Positions 1 to 9,102 are shown, counted from the first letter of the stretch. The stretch: 64,000 nucleotides of DNA from Desulfosporosinus metallidurans (GCF_001936615.1 NZ_MLBF01000002.1:208391-272390); one strand, 5' to 3'. Notes: generated by a model not told the origin, from the sequence alone. Made by a program: numbers and translations.

Positions 1-1
1 A

Positions 2-601
2 CCGGAAATCACATCCGAACAAATGGAGTTTTTAGAGACCGTTGCAGGGCATGCCTCTTCCGCTTTAGAAAATGCTCTTCTCTATACTATTGTTGAGCGA
101 GAATCGATCACTGACGGACTGACTGGAGTGTATAACCATCGTTACTTCCAAAAACGTTTGCGCGAACACATCTCACTTTGTCAACGCCGTAAGCGGTCGG
201 TCACTTTTGGCTTACTTATCCTCGATGTCGATAATTTCAAAATGTTTAATGATCACTACGGTCATCAATTTGGAGATACCGTACTCCAAACGATCGTGAG
301 AGAACTTTATCACAATTTAAGAGAAGGAGACCTAATTGCTCGTTATGGTGGAGAAGAATTTGTGATTCTTGTTCCTGAAGCCACGGAAAAGATCATCCTG
401 CTCATCAGTGAAAAAATACGATATGTCGTCGAAAACACCCGGATACACTACCCTCAAACTAATGAAGACGTTTCCGTAACTGTAAGTATCGGTGCGACTC
501 TTTGGCACCCCCAAGATTCCCCCACATCGTTGATTTCTAGGGCAGACCAAGCGCTTTACAAAGCCAAAAGAACGGGGCGCAATCAAAGTGTCATTAAATG
601 A
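2..601 (+). CDS. GGDEF diguanylate cyclase, C-terminal part (gene starts before the window)
   Basis: The reading frame is open from the window edge, so the first ATG at 23 is probably internal. The first residues (ITSEQMEFLETVAGHASSALENA) look like the last helix of a GAF domain, followed by a GGDEF domain that starts near DGLTGVYNHRYF. The catalytic loop is RYGGEEF, an active-type GG(E)EF motif, and RxxD (REGD) lies exactly five residues before it, which matches the inhibitory I-site. The protein should make c-di-GMP from two GTP and be product-inhibited. Input domains upstream are not visible. A terminator follows directly. Confidence 0.9.
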   Translation, partial: PEITSEQMEFLETVAGHASSALENALLYTIVERESITDGLTGVYNHRYFQKRLREHISLCQRRKRSVTFGLLILDVDNFKMFNDHYGHQFGDTVLQTIVRELYHNLREGDLIARYGGEEFVILVPEATEKIILLISEKIRYVVENTRIHYPQTNEDVSVTVSIGATLWHPQDSPTSLISRADQALYKAKRTGRNQSVIK

Positions 602-621
602 GAACTAATCCCCTTACATAA

Positions 622-658
622 AAAAACACCACTCTATCATTGCATAAGTGGTGTTTTT
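622..658 (+). terminator. Rho-independent terminator after the GGDEF gene
   Basis: Arms AAAAACACCACT and AGTGGTGTTTTT flank a short loop and end in a T-run. The hairpin is nearly symmetric, so it can also stop the small minus-strand gene at 690-836. Confidence 0.8.
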
Positions 659-689
659 CTACGCACAATAATGTATGGGGTATAGATTG

Positions 690-836
690 TTATACTTCAA
701 TACTCCTAGCCAAAGATCCTCGTTTTTCTGGAATTTGACGTACCAATTTAACCAGTTGATAACAAGAAGTTGTAATGACCACAGCACATGAAACAAGAAA
801 TACACCTATCATCAGAACTAATATCCAAGCTAGCAT
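690..836 (-). CDS. Small single-span membrane protein, 48 aa, unknown function
   Basis: A short gene beginning MLAWILVLMIGVFL with a consensus ribosome binding site (AAAGGAGGAG, six bases before ATG). Residues 2-24 form one hydrophobic segment, followed by a basic tail (KLVRQIPEKRG). It stands alone between the GGDEF gene and yigZ and shares the terminator at 622-658. The ribosome binding site and the clean membrane-protein pattern are the evidence that it is real; I do not recognise the family. Confidence 0.65.
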   Translation of the reverse strand: MLAWILVLMIGVFLVSCAVVITTSCYQLVKLVRQIPEKRGSLARSIEV

Positions 837-905
837 GAACAACTCCTCCTTTACTCATATTGTTTAGTAATAGTGTATTATGTAATTTATTATATCAGAT
901 AAAAA

Positions 906-935
906 AGTAAAACGAAAGTGATTGTATTCACTTTC
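906..935 (-). terminator. Terminator downstream of yigZ
   Basis: GAAAGTGA and TCACTTTC form an 8-bp stem followed on the minus strand by GTTTTACTTTTTT. It lies downstream of the yigZ/thioesterase pair. Confidence 0.7.
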
Positions 936-994
936 TCAAAGTCTAACTCTTTATAATTATTAATATTTTCAGAACAACTGTGTTTACTTTGTAC

Positions 995-1609
995 TTATCC
1001 CAAAACAATCTCCAAGTCTTCATACTTCACTTGTTTTCTAGTAAAATCGTCGATCCACGTTTCAAATAACTCTGCTTCTTGTTTAGGAACATGAACAAAA
1101 AGTTGGACAATTTCACGGAAATCTTCGTTTTGGATACCCCAGTTACGTTGATCGAACTGATACTTTAGGAACTCATACCATTCATAAGGAACGTTCAAAG
1201 AATATACCTGATAAAGGGTTAATCTTTTTAATTCAGTCTCCAAAATAACTTGTCGAGCGGTTCCTCCATAAGCCCTAACAAGTCCCCCCGTTCCGAGAAG
1301 TATTCCGCCAAAATACCTCACAACAACTAATAAAACATTCCAGACATTCCTGTGTTGCAAGAGATCGAGCACAGGGCGTCCACCTGTTCCTTGCGGCTCG
1401 CCATCATCGGAAGACTTCTCTATAAAACCATCACGCAATCGATAGGCATAGACGTAATGACGTGCATTTGGATAATCTTCACGAATCTTACCCATAGCCA
1501 ACTCTATTTCTTCTAGGGTTGTTAAAGGTACAGCAATCCCAATAAAGCGAGATTTATCAATTATTTGTTCTGCAGTAGTTTCGTGAGCTATCGTATAAAA
1601 GTCTTCCAC
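995..1609 (-). CDS. yvyE: YigZ/YvyE (IMPACT) family protein
   Basis: 204 aa, the normal family length. The family signature is visible: SRFIG near residue 20, a SSDDGEPQGTGGRP stretch near residue 70, and VRYFGGILLGTGGLVRAYG near residue 100. The family is the bacterial counterpart of yeast IMPACT/YIH1 and has a ribosomal-protein-S5-like fold; its biochemical role in bacteria is poorly defined. The start is GTG with AGGGGATG before it, two bases after the stop of the thioesterase gene, so the two are co-transcribed. Confidence 0.9.
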   Translation of the reverse strand: MEDFYTIAHETTAEQIIDKSRFIGIAVPLTTLEEIELAMGKIREDYPNARHYVYAYRLRDGFIEKSSDDGEPQGTGGRPVLDLLQHRNVWNVLLVVVRYFGGILLGTGGLVRAYGGTARQVILETELKRLTLYQVYSLNVPYEWYEFLKYQFDQRNWGIQNEDFREIVQLFVHVPKQEAELFETWIDDFTRKQVKYEDLEIVLG

Positions 1610-1611
1610 GT

Positions 1612-2001
1612 TTACATCCCCTGTTTCCGTTTCTGAGCCTTAGCAAAAAAAGGTTCGACATCAACAATAAATCGTTCATGTTTTCCCGATCCGACTCTTC
1701 CCGCTTCGTCACATACTTCTACTGAGAAAACTAAACGTCGTCGGTCTATTTCAATGAGTTCTGCTGTTGCTGAGACTTTAGCACCTAAGGGAGTCGCTGC
1801 ACTATGCTCAATATTTAGTGAAACACCAACACTTGATTGCCCAACTGGTAAATTTAGAGCATTTACAGCCGCTTGCTCCATAAGTGCCACCATCGCAGGA
1901 GTCGCGAAGACCTCTAAGAGTCCACTGCCCATAGCCTTAGCAGTATTTTGTGAATTAACTATCGTTCCAGCCCGCCCTTGTGTTCCTATTACTAAATTCA
2001 A
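1612..2001 (-). CDS. Hotdog-fold thioesterase of the FlK (fluoroacetyl-CoA thioesterase) type
   Basis: 129 aa. The segment EVFATPAMVALMEQAA carries the Thr and Glu of the FlK active site, and SLNIEHSAATPLG carries the His. In Streptomyces FlK the Thr, Glu and His hydrolyse fluoroacetyl-CoA; most bacterial relatives have unknown acyl-CoA substrates, so the specific substrate cannot be called. The best start is TTG at 2001. It is followed at two bases by yvyE. A housekeeping acyl-CoA clearance role is inference. Confidence 0.8.
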   Translation of the reverse strand: MNLVIGTQGRAGTIVNSQNTAKAMGSGLLEVFATPAMVALMEQAAVNALNLPVGQSSVGVSLNIEHSAATPLGAKVSATAELIEIDRRRLVFSVEVCDEAGRVGSGKHERFIVDVEPFFAKAQKRKQGM

Positions 2002-2052
2002 AAATGATCACATCCCTTATTTTGTTGTTAGTTGATATTTATTCTATCACAA

Positions 2053-2094
2053 AATAGATAATAGCGTTGCGAAATCACAACGCTATTATCTATT
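2053..2094 (-). terminator. Strong terminator of the CBS-protein transcript
   Basis: A 17-bp perfect stem (core AGATAATAGCGTTG / CAACGCTATTATCT) with an 8-base loop. It lies below the small gene at 2115-2240 and may act in both directions. Confidence 0.75.
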
Positions 2095-2114
2095 CAATAT
2101 TTTCCCATAAGTTA

Positions 2115-2240
2115 TTACATCCTCGCAATCCAATACCCGATATAACCGACAACAACGATCCCTACAACATGAAGCACCCACCAACCTGTTCGAAACATTC
2201 CCCAAGTTCCTAAATCGATCTTGTCACGCAAGTCAGCCAT
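2115..2240 (-). CDS. Small membrane protein, 41 aa, unknown function
   Basis: It begins MADLRDKIDLGTWGMF and then has one hydrophobic span (WWVLHVVGIVVVGYIGYW). A GGAGTG ribosome binding site precedes the ATG. It starts 21 bases after the CBS gene and ends just before a strong terminator, so it is the second gene of a two-gene transcript. A soluble head of about 14 residues followed by a single span is the only structure I can see. Function unknown. Confidence 0.65.
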   Translation of the reverse strand: MADLRDKIDLGTWGMFRTGWWVLHVVGIVVVGYIGYWIARM

Positions 2241-2261
2241 TTATACTCACTCCTTCGCTCT

Positions 2262-2690
2262 TCAATTTAGGTGGTGTGCTCCCTGTGAAATATCACTGAG
2301 AGCATCACCCGCTTCGTTGATATGAATCTTTTCAATGGCCAGGTCACCAAGTGCTAATATTCCGACAAGTTTACCCTGTTCCAAGACCGGTAACCTTCTA
2401 ATTTGATACTTGGACATTAAATCGGCCGCTTCATGAACATCTTGGTCAGCGGTCGCAGTGATAACATTTGTATTCATGATACCCTTGGCTGAAATGCTAT
2501 TTACATTTCCACCCACTGCAACAACTTTTAAAACAATATCTCGATCCGTAATGATTCCCATTAATTTATCCCCTTCACATACCGGAACAGAACCGACATC
2601 ATTTTTTTTCATCAGCTGCGCTATATCAACAACTGAGGTACCCGGGGTAACCCGATCAACCGAACTTGTCATAACATCGCGAATTTTCAT
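2262..2690 (-). CDS. Paired CBS-domain protein
   Basis: 142 aa made of two CBS repeats only (a Bateman module): MKIRDVMTSSVDRVTPGTSV... with GIITDRDIVLKVVA ending the first repeat, and IMNTNVITATADQDVHEAA... with QIRRLPVLEQGKLVGIL in the second. Stand-alone CBS pairs bind adenosine nucleotides and regulate partners in response to energy status; the partner here is unknown. It is close to the KimA-like permease but is separated from it by a terminator. Confidence 0.85.
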   Translation of the reverse strand: MKIRDVMTSSVDRVTPGTSVVDIAQLMKKNDVGSVPVCEGDKLMGIITDRDIVLKVVAVGGNVNSISAKGIMNTNVITATADQDVHEAADLMSKYQIRRLPVLEQGKLVGILALGDLAIEKIHINEAGDALSDISQGAHHLN

Positions 2691-2807
2691 ACTATTTTTT
2701 CCCCCTGTCTTTATTTAGAACTAAACTTTATTTGACAGAGATAGTTTGAGCATTTTTGCAAAAATAATACAGGATCATTTTTAAGATTTCATTAATGCTT
2801 ATGGCAT

Positions 2808-2836
2808 AAAAAAACCGGTTTTAAAAACCGATTTTT
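2808..2836 (-). terminator. Terminator of the KimA-like permease gene
   Basis: On the minus strand AAAAATCGGTTTT pairs with AAAACCGGTTTTT (one G-U pair) and runs into a T-tract, 15 bases after the permease stop codon. Confidence 0.8.
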
Positions 2837-2851
2837 CAACTGGATTAATGG

Positions 2852-4807
2852 TTAGTGTTTTGAATTAACTTTCAAATCATCCGGATGTGCTTCTTTTAGT
2901 ATAGGATGATAAGGAACGCTCGTGACAAGAATGCTTTTACGGAAAAGTAACATTAGCTTCATCAATTGACCCGTCTGATTATGGAGGATGTTGTGCCACA
3001 ATTTTTCAGGGACATATTCTGGAATCGCCACGGTGATTGTGTCAAAATTTCCCTTCTTCTCCACTTTATCAATATAATTTAAGAAATCGTGGACGGTGGC
3101 ACGATAAGGGGAGTCGACAATTTCCAGAGGAATTTCAATGTGGTGTTCTGCCCAATGTTTTAGCAGCTTTGCTGTGCGATTTGGGTCTGAGGCAACATGA
3201 ACAGCGGTGACTTGAGGGGTCAAGGCATACGCATATTTTAAGGTTTTTATAACAATTAAGTTCAAGTCGTAAACTGGAACAATTATTTTATTCTTATAGT
3301 CTGACAGTTCTATGTTTGCCCTTCGTCGTTTTAATTTCATCACATACCTGTGAAAGGCTTCTGATGCTTCCCGTGTGACCTCGACATCCTGAATCTCACC
3401 CTGATAAACATATCGAATGCCCCGGAACATCAAAACGAGAAGTGGCATGATAACAAGAACAATCCAAGCCCCTTGCATAAACTTAGTTGTAATAAAAACG
3501 AGGAAAACGAGGAATGAAACAACTCCTCCAAAGCTAAATATGGCAAAATCCGACTTCCATTTCTCCCCTCTCGTTTTCCAAATATGTTTGGCAAGGCCCA
3601 AACCTGTGAGAGCAAAAGACAGTAACACGCCAATCGCATAGAGTGGAAGCATCGTATGGGTATCCCCATGGAACACAATAATTAGCAAGCTTGAAACGAA
3701 GAACAACGTCCAAATCCCTACACTATAAACCAACCGGTCCCCTAAGTTCTTGAAATACCTCGGAGTATATCCATCTCGAGCCATTAGACTTAACAATATC
3801 GGCAACCCGGCAAAAGGTGTACTTGAGGCAATAACCAAAATAGCAGCAGCTGTTCCCATCAAAACAAAATAGGGAATGGTTTTACCAAAGATAATTAAAC
3901 CTAACTGATTAAGGACTGTATTCCCTCCTGCCGGGACCAAATGGTAGGCACCCGCTAAATAGGTTAAGCCTATTAAGCCAAGAGAAACAACAATGGCCAA
4001 AACCATTAAGGTATGAATGGCTCGTTTCTGGGCAGGATTTTTGAACGCCGTAACCCCATTGCTCACTGCTTCAAAACCAGTAAGAGCCGTCGTTCCGCCT
4101 GCAAACGCTCGTGCTAAGATAAACCAGGTCATCCCACTTACTGAAGTAGAAGCAATATGCCCTGTTGCTACAGCCATTGGTGTCACTCCGTGAACCAAAA
4201 TCTCTACCAAACCAGTTCCGATTAATAAGGCTAAAGTCGCAATATAAAGATATACCGGAAACGCAAATAATTTGGCTGACTCTTTCAAACCACGTAAATT
4301 TATCCACGCCATAAACAAAATCACCAAACAGTCTGCTAATACTTTGTGTTGAGGTGGGGCCAACCATGGGATAATCCCAGTTAAGTTTTCAATCGCAGAA
4401 CTAACGCTTACTGCAACTGTCAAAACATAGTCAAGAGTCAAACTCGCCCCAGCAATAAGACCAAAATTTTCGCCAAGATATGCCTTAGCGATGGTGTACG
4501 AACCACCACCTTCAGGATATTTTTGTATTGCTTTACGATAAACAAGAAAAATGCTGATCACGAGAAGGACGATGGCAACTGAAATCTTTAAAATATACGC
4601 GTAACCCAATGATCCAGCCAGAAGAAGGGCGTACAAAATTTCGTCCGGTGCATAGCCCTCAGAAGAAATGATGTCAGAACCAAAAACTGGAACTCCTCCT
4701 GCGACACCAACTTTTGCATCTTCTGCATTTTGCGTTGCTAGTGGATGACCAAAAATAGAGGTGCGAATTCGTAGCCACAATAACTTATTATTATTAGCCA
4801 TCATCAT
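2852..4807 (-). CDS. APC-superfamily permease resembling KimA (YdaO), probable potassium importer
   Basis: 651 aa. The N-terminal part has about twelve membrane spans. Near residue 45 it has GSDIISSEGYAPDEIL, which resembles the KimA signature around its first broken helix, followed by YPEGGGSYTIAKAYLGE and AFAGGTTALTGFEAVSNGV. From about residue 470 there is a long soluble C-terminal domain with a universal-stress-protein-like pattern. Bacillus KimA imports K+ with protons and is controlled by c-di-AMP. Length and layout fit that family, but other APC permeases share the layout, so substrate is inference. It is monocistronic with its own terminator. The 200-base leader shows no riboswitch I can recognise. 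Confidence 0.75.
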   Translation of the reverse strand: MMMANNNKLLWLRIRTSIFGHPLATQNAEDAKVGVAGGVPVFGSDIISSEGYAPDEILYALLLAGSLGYAYILKISVAIVLLVISIFLVYRKAIQKYPEGGGSYTIAKAYLGENFGLIAGASLTLDYVLTVAVSVSSAIENLTGIIPWLAPPQHKVLADCLVILFMAWINLRGLKESAKLFAFPVYLYIATLALLIGTGLVEILVHGVTPMAVATGHIASTSVSGMTWFILARAFAGGTTALTGFEAVSNGVTAFKNPAQKRAIHTLMVLAIVVSLGLIGLTYLAGAYHLVPAGGNTVLNQLGLIIFGKTIPYFVLMGTAAAILVIASSTPFAGLPILLSLMARDGYTPRYFKNLGDRLVYSVGIWTLFFVSSLLIIVFHGDTHTMLPLYAIGVLLSFALTGLGLAKHIWKTRGEKWKSDFAIFSFGGVVSFLVFLVFITTKFMQGAWIVLVIMPLLVLMFRGIRYVYQGEIQDVEVTREASEAFHRYVMKLKRRRANIELSDYKNKIIVPVYDLNLIVIKTLKYAYALTPQVTAVHVASDPNRTAKLLKHWAEHHIEIPLEIVDSPYRATVHDFLNYIDKVEKKGNFDTITVAIPEYVPEKLWHNILHNQTGQLMKLMLLFRKSILVTSVPYHPILKEAHPDDLKVNSKH

Positions 4808-5020
4808 AGATCCTTCTTTCTCCTAAGCAAGCTTCAATGCTAATGTTTACTCTCATTGCGACAAGAGCATAGTGAATTTTACTCCTCTTTTCTATCCATG
4901 TCTAGTGGTTTTTTTTCAGGGCCCATTAAGGATATTTATACTATATTATTTCTATAAAGTATGATTATTATAACAAATAACTCTTCAACTCCTATGGTCC
5001 ATCTTAACTGGGAATCATTT

Positions 5021-5746
5021 TTAGTCCTTGGGTTTCGTACCAATTACGACGGCTACAACCCCTCCTGCCAAATTAACATAATTTGTTTCGGTTAAACCAC
5101 ACTCTGCAAAGATTCGGACTAATTCTTGCTGAGATGGAAATTCTCGGGCAGAATCATGTAAGTATTGATATGCACTTGATTTTTTGGCCCAAATTTTACC
5201 CATTATAGGGACAAGCTTTTCAAAATATAGCCAATAAACTTGCTTAAACCCCGGGAACGATGGTTTAGCCATATCTAAGGATACAACCTTTCCTCCAGGC
5301 TTTACAACACGTACCATTTCTCGTATCCCCTGGCGCAAATCCGGCAAATTTCGCAATCCCCAGCCTACCGTTACCCCGTCAAACGAATGATCCGGGAAGG
5401 GAAGTTCCATAGCATTCCCTTGAATGAAATGAATACGATCCCTATTCGGGGAGTGTGCCAATGAATGTTCAGCTACGTCCAACATATTCTGTGAGAAGTC
5501 CAACCCAATAATGTTCCCTTCTTCTCCCACCACGTTTCCTAGTTCCATCGAAAGTTGTCCTGTCCCACAGCAAACATCAAGAATCTTCATACCCGGCCTT
5601 GCCCCTACACGTTGCACGGCAATATGTCGCCACCGCTTATCCATTCCCAGGCTCATCAAACTATTCATCAAATCATAATGGCCAGCAATAGCATTAAAAG
5701 TCTCTTTCACATAAGTCGCTTTATCTTTACCCGCAAAATCCATCAT
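5021..5746 (-). CDS. menG: Demethylmenaquinone methyltransferase MenG/UbiE
   Basis: About 241 aa SAM-dependent methyltransferase. Motif I is DVCCGTGQLSMEL, followed by GLDFSQNML and a post-motif VTVGWGLRNLPD typical of MenG/UbiE. It methylates demethylmenaquinone in the last step of menaquinone synthesis, at the membrane, and so points to quinone-based anaerobic respiration. The start is placed at the ATG-ATG pair at 5746 because GGGAG lies just before it; a longer frame from 5800 has no ribosome binding site. It is a single gene with no other men genes here. Confidence 0.88.
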   Translation of the reverse strand: MMDFAGKDKATYVKETFNAIAGHYDLMNSLMSLGMDKRWRHIAVQRVGARPGMKILDVCCGTGQLSMELGNVVGEEGNIIGLDFSQNMLDVAEHSLAHSPNRDRIHFIQGNAMELPFPDHSFDGVTVGWGLRNLPDLRQGIREMVRVVKPGGKVVSLDMAKPSFPGFKQVYWLYFEKLVPIMGKIWAKKSSAYQYLHDSAREFPSQQELVRIFAECGLTETNYVNLAGGVVAVVIGTKPKD

Positions 5747-5877
5747 ATATCTCCCTATCTTTTGGTTTTTCATGCTTGTAATAGTATTAGACATTCCCAT
5801 AAATAATACGCGAACATTACCCTATTGTCTAGATACTTTCCATTTTGTGACTATGCTGAAACCAAGAAAGTTAACTT

Positions 5878-5910
5878 CCCGAAACTTATACTTTCTGACT
5901 GGTACAAGAT
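5878..5910 (+). repeat. Dispersed intergenic repeat, copy A (boundary module only)
   Basis: The stretch from CCCGAAACTTATACTTTC through TGACTGGTACAAGA matches the end module of larger copies at 14050-14146 and 52957-53192. Here only this terminal module is present, directly beside a terminator hairpin. Confidence 0.7.
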
Positions 5911-5911
5911 A

Positions 5912-5954
5912 AAAGGGAAGTAAGGAATCGCTTAAGCAATCCTTACTTCCCTTT
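5912..5954 (-). terminator. Terminator of the fadR-like gene
   Basis: AAAGGGAAGTAAGGA and TCCTTACTTCCCTTT form a 15-bp stem with a loop that is itself palindromic (GCTTAAGC). A short T-run follows on the minus strand. Confidence 0.75.
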
Positions 5955-5997
5955 AGCTTTCGTCCTAGCCGGAATAAGAGACAATGCCTCTTTGAAG

Positions 5998-6591
5998 TTA
6001 CGTCAAATTGTTAATTTTAAAAGCCCCTCGTACTAAGTCAAATACAACATCTTCAGATTCTTCCAAAGAACGTGGTTTCTTCGAAGTCACCCAATCACTG
6101 ATCATAGCATCCAACGTCCCAAAGAACATCTGTCTAGCTACCTTAATATCCGCTAAAATGATTTCGTCTTTTTTAACTCCCTCTGCAAGAACTTGTTCAA
6201 TAAGATGGAAATACTCTCTTAAGGGACCAGAAATTGCTTCTCTGATTTCCGGATTCGACTGTCTGAGTTCAATCTGAGTAACTATGGCAAGCGAACGGTT
6301 TTCCTGCATATACCTCAAATGGGTTCGAATAATACACAATAATCGTTCTTGGGTTGTCTCATATTTTCCAGTAGCCTGACGAATCTCTTTAATAAATTGA
6401 CCCATCCGCTCCGTAAAAAGACTGACCAAAATATCTTCCTTATTTTTAAAATAGAGATAAATTGTACCGTCCGCAATTCCTGCTAATTTGGCGATTTTGG
6501 ATACTTGACAAGAGAAATAGCCATATTCCGCAAAAGCCGTCGTAGCCGCATCTAAAATAGCTTGATATTTTTCCTCACGGGGCTTACTCAT
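5998..6591 (-). CDS. fadR: TetR/AcrR-family regulator of the FadR (YsiA) type
   Basis: 197 aa. The N-terminal HTH (residues 10-55) ends with GIADGTIYLYFKNKEDIL, then LFTERMGQFI. The ligand domain has LAIVTQIELRQSN and ARQMFFGTLDAMISDWV. From memory these stretches closely match Bacillus FadR, which represses fatty-acid beta-oxidation genes and is released by long-chain acyl-CoA. No beta-oxidation genes are adjacent, so targets must lie elsewhere. It is monocistronic with its own terminator. I rate the family as certain and the FadR assignment as likely. Confidence 0.82.
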   Translation of the reverse strand: MSKPREEKYQAILDAATTAFAEYGYFSCQVSKIAKLAGIADGTIYLYFKNKEDILVSLFTERMGQFIKEIRQATGKYETTQERLLCIIRTHLRYMQENRSLAIVTQIELRQSNPEIREAISGPLREYFHLIEQVLAEGVKKDEIILADIKVARQMFFGTLDAMISDWVTSKKPRSLEESEDVVFDLVRGAFKINNLT

Positions 6592-6698
6592 TCAGTACAC
6601 GGGCTCCCTTCCAAACGCCTATATAATTCACCAAGAATTCAAATTTTCCTATTATCATACCATAATATAAGGAAAATTTCTAAAAATAAATGCCTTGG

Positions 6699-6983
6699 CT
6701 ATTTTGGCTGCGAACCCACTATTGTTTGTCCCCGCTCCGTAAGTACCCAAAAATTAAACGTCTCGGACGAAGAAAAACCACACCCTTCACAGTGACTGCT
6801 TCGATCTGATCCACAGCGCGAACTACACGCTTGGCCGAAAAGTTCGCGACGAATGTAGCCCATATGCTCCATTTGTTCCAACGCACTTTGAATTTCCCTT
6901 ACTGAATAACCAACTTGGTGGGCCAACTGTGCCATCGAGATCGATTCCTTGCGTGCCAGAATTTTCATAATGCTTGCAAACAT
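6699..6983 (-). CDS. feoC: FeoC-like winged-helix protein with a cysteine cluster
   Basis: 94 aa. Residues 1-55 form a winged helix (SMAQLAHQVGYSVREIQSALEQMEHMGYI). The wing carries C53, C57, C64 and C67 (ACSSRC...HCEGCG), the place where FeoC proteins bind a 4Fe-4S cluster. The gene follows feoB by about 30 bases, with GGAGGTG as ribosome binding site. FeoC is thought to modulate FeoB stability or transcription depending on iron or oxygen; the exact role in Gram-positives is not settled. Confidence 0.82.
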   Translation of the reverse strand: MFASIMKILARKESISMAQLAHQVGYSVREIQSALEQMEHMGYIRRELFGQACSSRCGSDRSSHCEGCGFSSSETFNFWVLTERGQTIVGSQPK

Positions 6984-7014
6984 AACCGTTCACCTCCAGT
7001 AGGACTTTTTAGGC

Positions 7015-9102
7015 CTAATGAATGCCGATCGCTTGTCCTCCGTGAAAAACAATCCACCCCACAACAAAACTAAGAAGAAGGTTATAAGCGACCCCAAAGC
7101 TTGTCCAGGCTAAACTTCCGGATTCCTTATACGTTGTTACGACCGATGCGAGACATGGAATATAAAGCATATAAACAACTAGAAATGTGTAAGCCTCTAA
7201 GGAAGTCATGGCCCCCGTCATCGCTTGAGCAATAGACTGCGAAGCATCTGCTGCAACACCGTACAATATGCCGAGGGTTGATAATGTCGTTTCTTTAGCT
7301 GTAAACCCAAAAACAATTGCGACCATTATCCGCCAGTCAAATCCTAACGGTTGCCCAATAATAGCCAACAACCCTCCCATTTTACCAGCCCACGTCCTGT
7401 CCATAGGAACCCCTTGTGGATAAGAGCTCAAGACCCAGACCACAATTGAAGCTACTAAAATGAACGTCCACGCCCTTTTGAGAAAGGAGTACGTTTTCTG
7501 CCAAGTAGGCCACAGGATATTGCGGAACGTGGGGATATGGTACAGAGGGAGTTCCATGACAAAGGCTGATCGTTCGGTTTGTTTGACCACTTTTCTTAAA
7601 AAGAGTGCCGAGAACATCACGAGGAGCATACTTAACATCAGAAGACTTAACATAACGACGGCACCTCGAGAACCTGGAAAAAATGCAGCCACAACGGCAC
7701 TCATAACCCCTAAACGAGGCACGCAGGGAATCAACGGATTGATGAGCATAGTAATCAAACGGTCCTTGGGATCTTCCAGTGTTCTTGTGGCCATAATTCC
7801 CGGAACATTACATCCAAAACCGGAAACCAAGGAGAAAAACGACTTTCCATGTAAACCCATGAGTTGCATAAATCGGTCCCCTAAAAACGCTGCCCGCGCC
7901 AAATAACCGCTGTCTTGCATAAAGGAAAAGAAGGCAAAGAAAATTGCAATCTGAGGCACAAATGCTAAAACAGCACCTACCCCCGCGAAAATCCCATCTC
8001 TTACTAAACTTTGGATAAAGTCAGGAGCATGACCCCATTGTAGCAAACGAGCCATGACATCGCCCGCCCAAGCCATACCTTGGGAAACAGCACTACCCAA
8101 TGGCGCACTAGAAATAAAGGAAGCCCAAAACACAAATGCTAGGACTGCGAGCATGATGGGATAGCCCCAAATTGGAGATAGAACCCAACGATCTAACAAA
8201 TCCGTCCGCGTGGGTTTAGTAAGATTTTCCTGAGTCGCAAACTTAGGAAGGATCTGGGAAATATATTGATATTTTGCATCGGCAAAGGCCATCTCAAAAT
8301 GATCCTTAGTCCATCCTTCTGTCTCATACTTCAGGAGCAATGCCTCACCTGGAAGCGTGATCGATTCTTTAAGCTCGTAATTGACTCCATCTCCAGGATC
8401 ACAGCAGGAATCCTTGTCCTTATTTTTCCGAGCCTGTGGGGTGATTTTCTTCCACTCTTGCCCGATTTCCGGATCTCTTTCTAGGCGTTTTATGGCTAAC
8501 CAGCGCAATGGATACCTTTCTGCCCATGGGGTATCAGCCAACAATTCTTCCATTGCCTGAATCCGTTGTTCCAGTTCTTCCGGATATAGGACATTCCCTG
8601 GCGTAGGATCATGTTCTAGTTTTCCTAACTTAATAGCCTCCATTAAGAATTCTTCGATCCCTTTTCCTTTAGCCGCAACAATTTCAACCACTGGAACCTT
8701 TAAAGCAGAGGCTAAACTAGTAGCCTGAATCGTTATGCCTGCGGATTGTGCCAAATCTAACATATTCAAGCCGATAACAACGCGGGGCGCAAGTTCCATA
8801 AGCTGGAGTATTAAGTAAAGATTTCGTTCAATATTTGAGGCATCAACCATCGCCATTACAACATCCGGTTTTTCTCGGAGTATATATTCGCGAGTAACAA
8901 TCTCTTCTTGGGAGTACGCAGTCAAACTATAAGTTCCAGGAAGATCAATCAGTTCTATGTCCTGACCAGCTCTCTGGATCGTACCCAACTTTCGTTCAAC
9001 CGTTTTTCCAGCCCAGTTCCCAACTTGTTGGTTGGAACCCGTTAAAGCATTAAATACTGTACTCTTACCGACATTCGGATTACCCATAAGTGCTATTTTC
9101 AT
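7015..9102 (-). CDS. feoB: Ferrous iron transporter FeoB
   Basis: 695 aa. The N-terminal G domain shows G1 GNPNVGKST (residues 7-15), G3 DLPGTYSL and G4 NMLD. A regulatory helical domain follows, then the membrane part with two Gate motifs: GFGCNVPGIMATRTLEDPKDRL with its key cysteine, and the second around YIPCLASVVTTYKE. Typical length is 650-800. It imports Fe2+ into the cytoplasm, driven or gated by GTP. A Cys pair (DSCCDPGDG, near residue 230) lies between the G and membrane domains, which is uncommon. It is the middle gene of feoA-feoB-feoC behind a Fur box. Confidence 0.96.
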   Translation of the reverse strand: MKIALMGNPNVGKSTVFNALTGSNQQVGNWAGKTVERKLGTIQRAGQDIELIDLPGTYSLTAYSQEEIVTREYILREKPDVVMAMVDASNIERNLYLILQLMELAPRVVIGLNMLDLAQSAGITIQATSLASALKVPVVEIVAAKGKGIEEFLMEAIKLGKLEHDPTPGNVLYPEELEQRIQAMEELLADTPWAERYPLRWLAIKRLERDPEIGQEWKKITPQARKNKDKDSCCDPGDGVNYELKESITLPGEALLLKYETEGWTKDHFEMAFADAKYQYISQILPKFATQENLTKPTRTDLLDRWVLSPIWGYPIMLAVLAFVFWASFISSAPLGSAVSQGMAWAGDVMARLLQWGHAPDFIQSLVRDGIFAGVGAVLAFVPQIAIFFAFFSFMQDSGYLARAAFLGDRFMQLMGLHGKSFFSLVSGFGCNVPGIMATRTLEDPKDRLITMLINPLIPCVPRLGVMSAVVAAFFPGSRGAVVMLSLLMLSMLLVMFSALFLRKVVKQTERSAFVMELPLYHIPTFRNILWPTWQKTYSFLKRAWTFILVASIVVWVLSSYPQGVPMDRTWAGKMGGLLAIIGQPLGFDWRIMVAIVFGFTAKETTLSTLGILYGVAADASQSIAQAMTGAMTSLEAYTFLVVYMLYIPCLASVVTTYKESGSLAWTSFGVAYNLLLSFVVGWIVFHGGQAIGIH

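Noticed and set aside
4808..5020. Possible c-di-AMP (ydaO-type) riboswitch in the KimA-like leader
   Set aside because: I looked for the conserved riboswitch core and did not find it; there are only short weak stems. The leader of about 200 bases is left unexplained.
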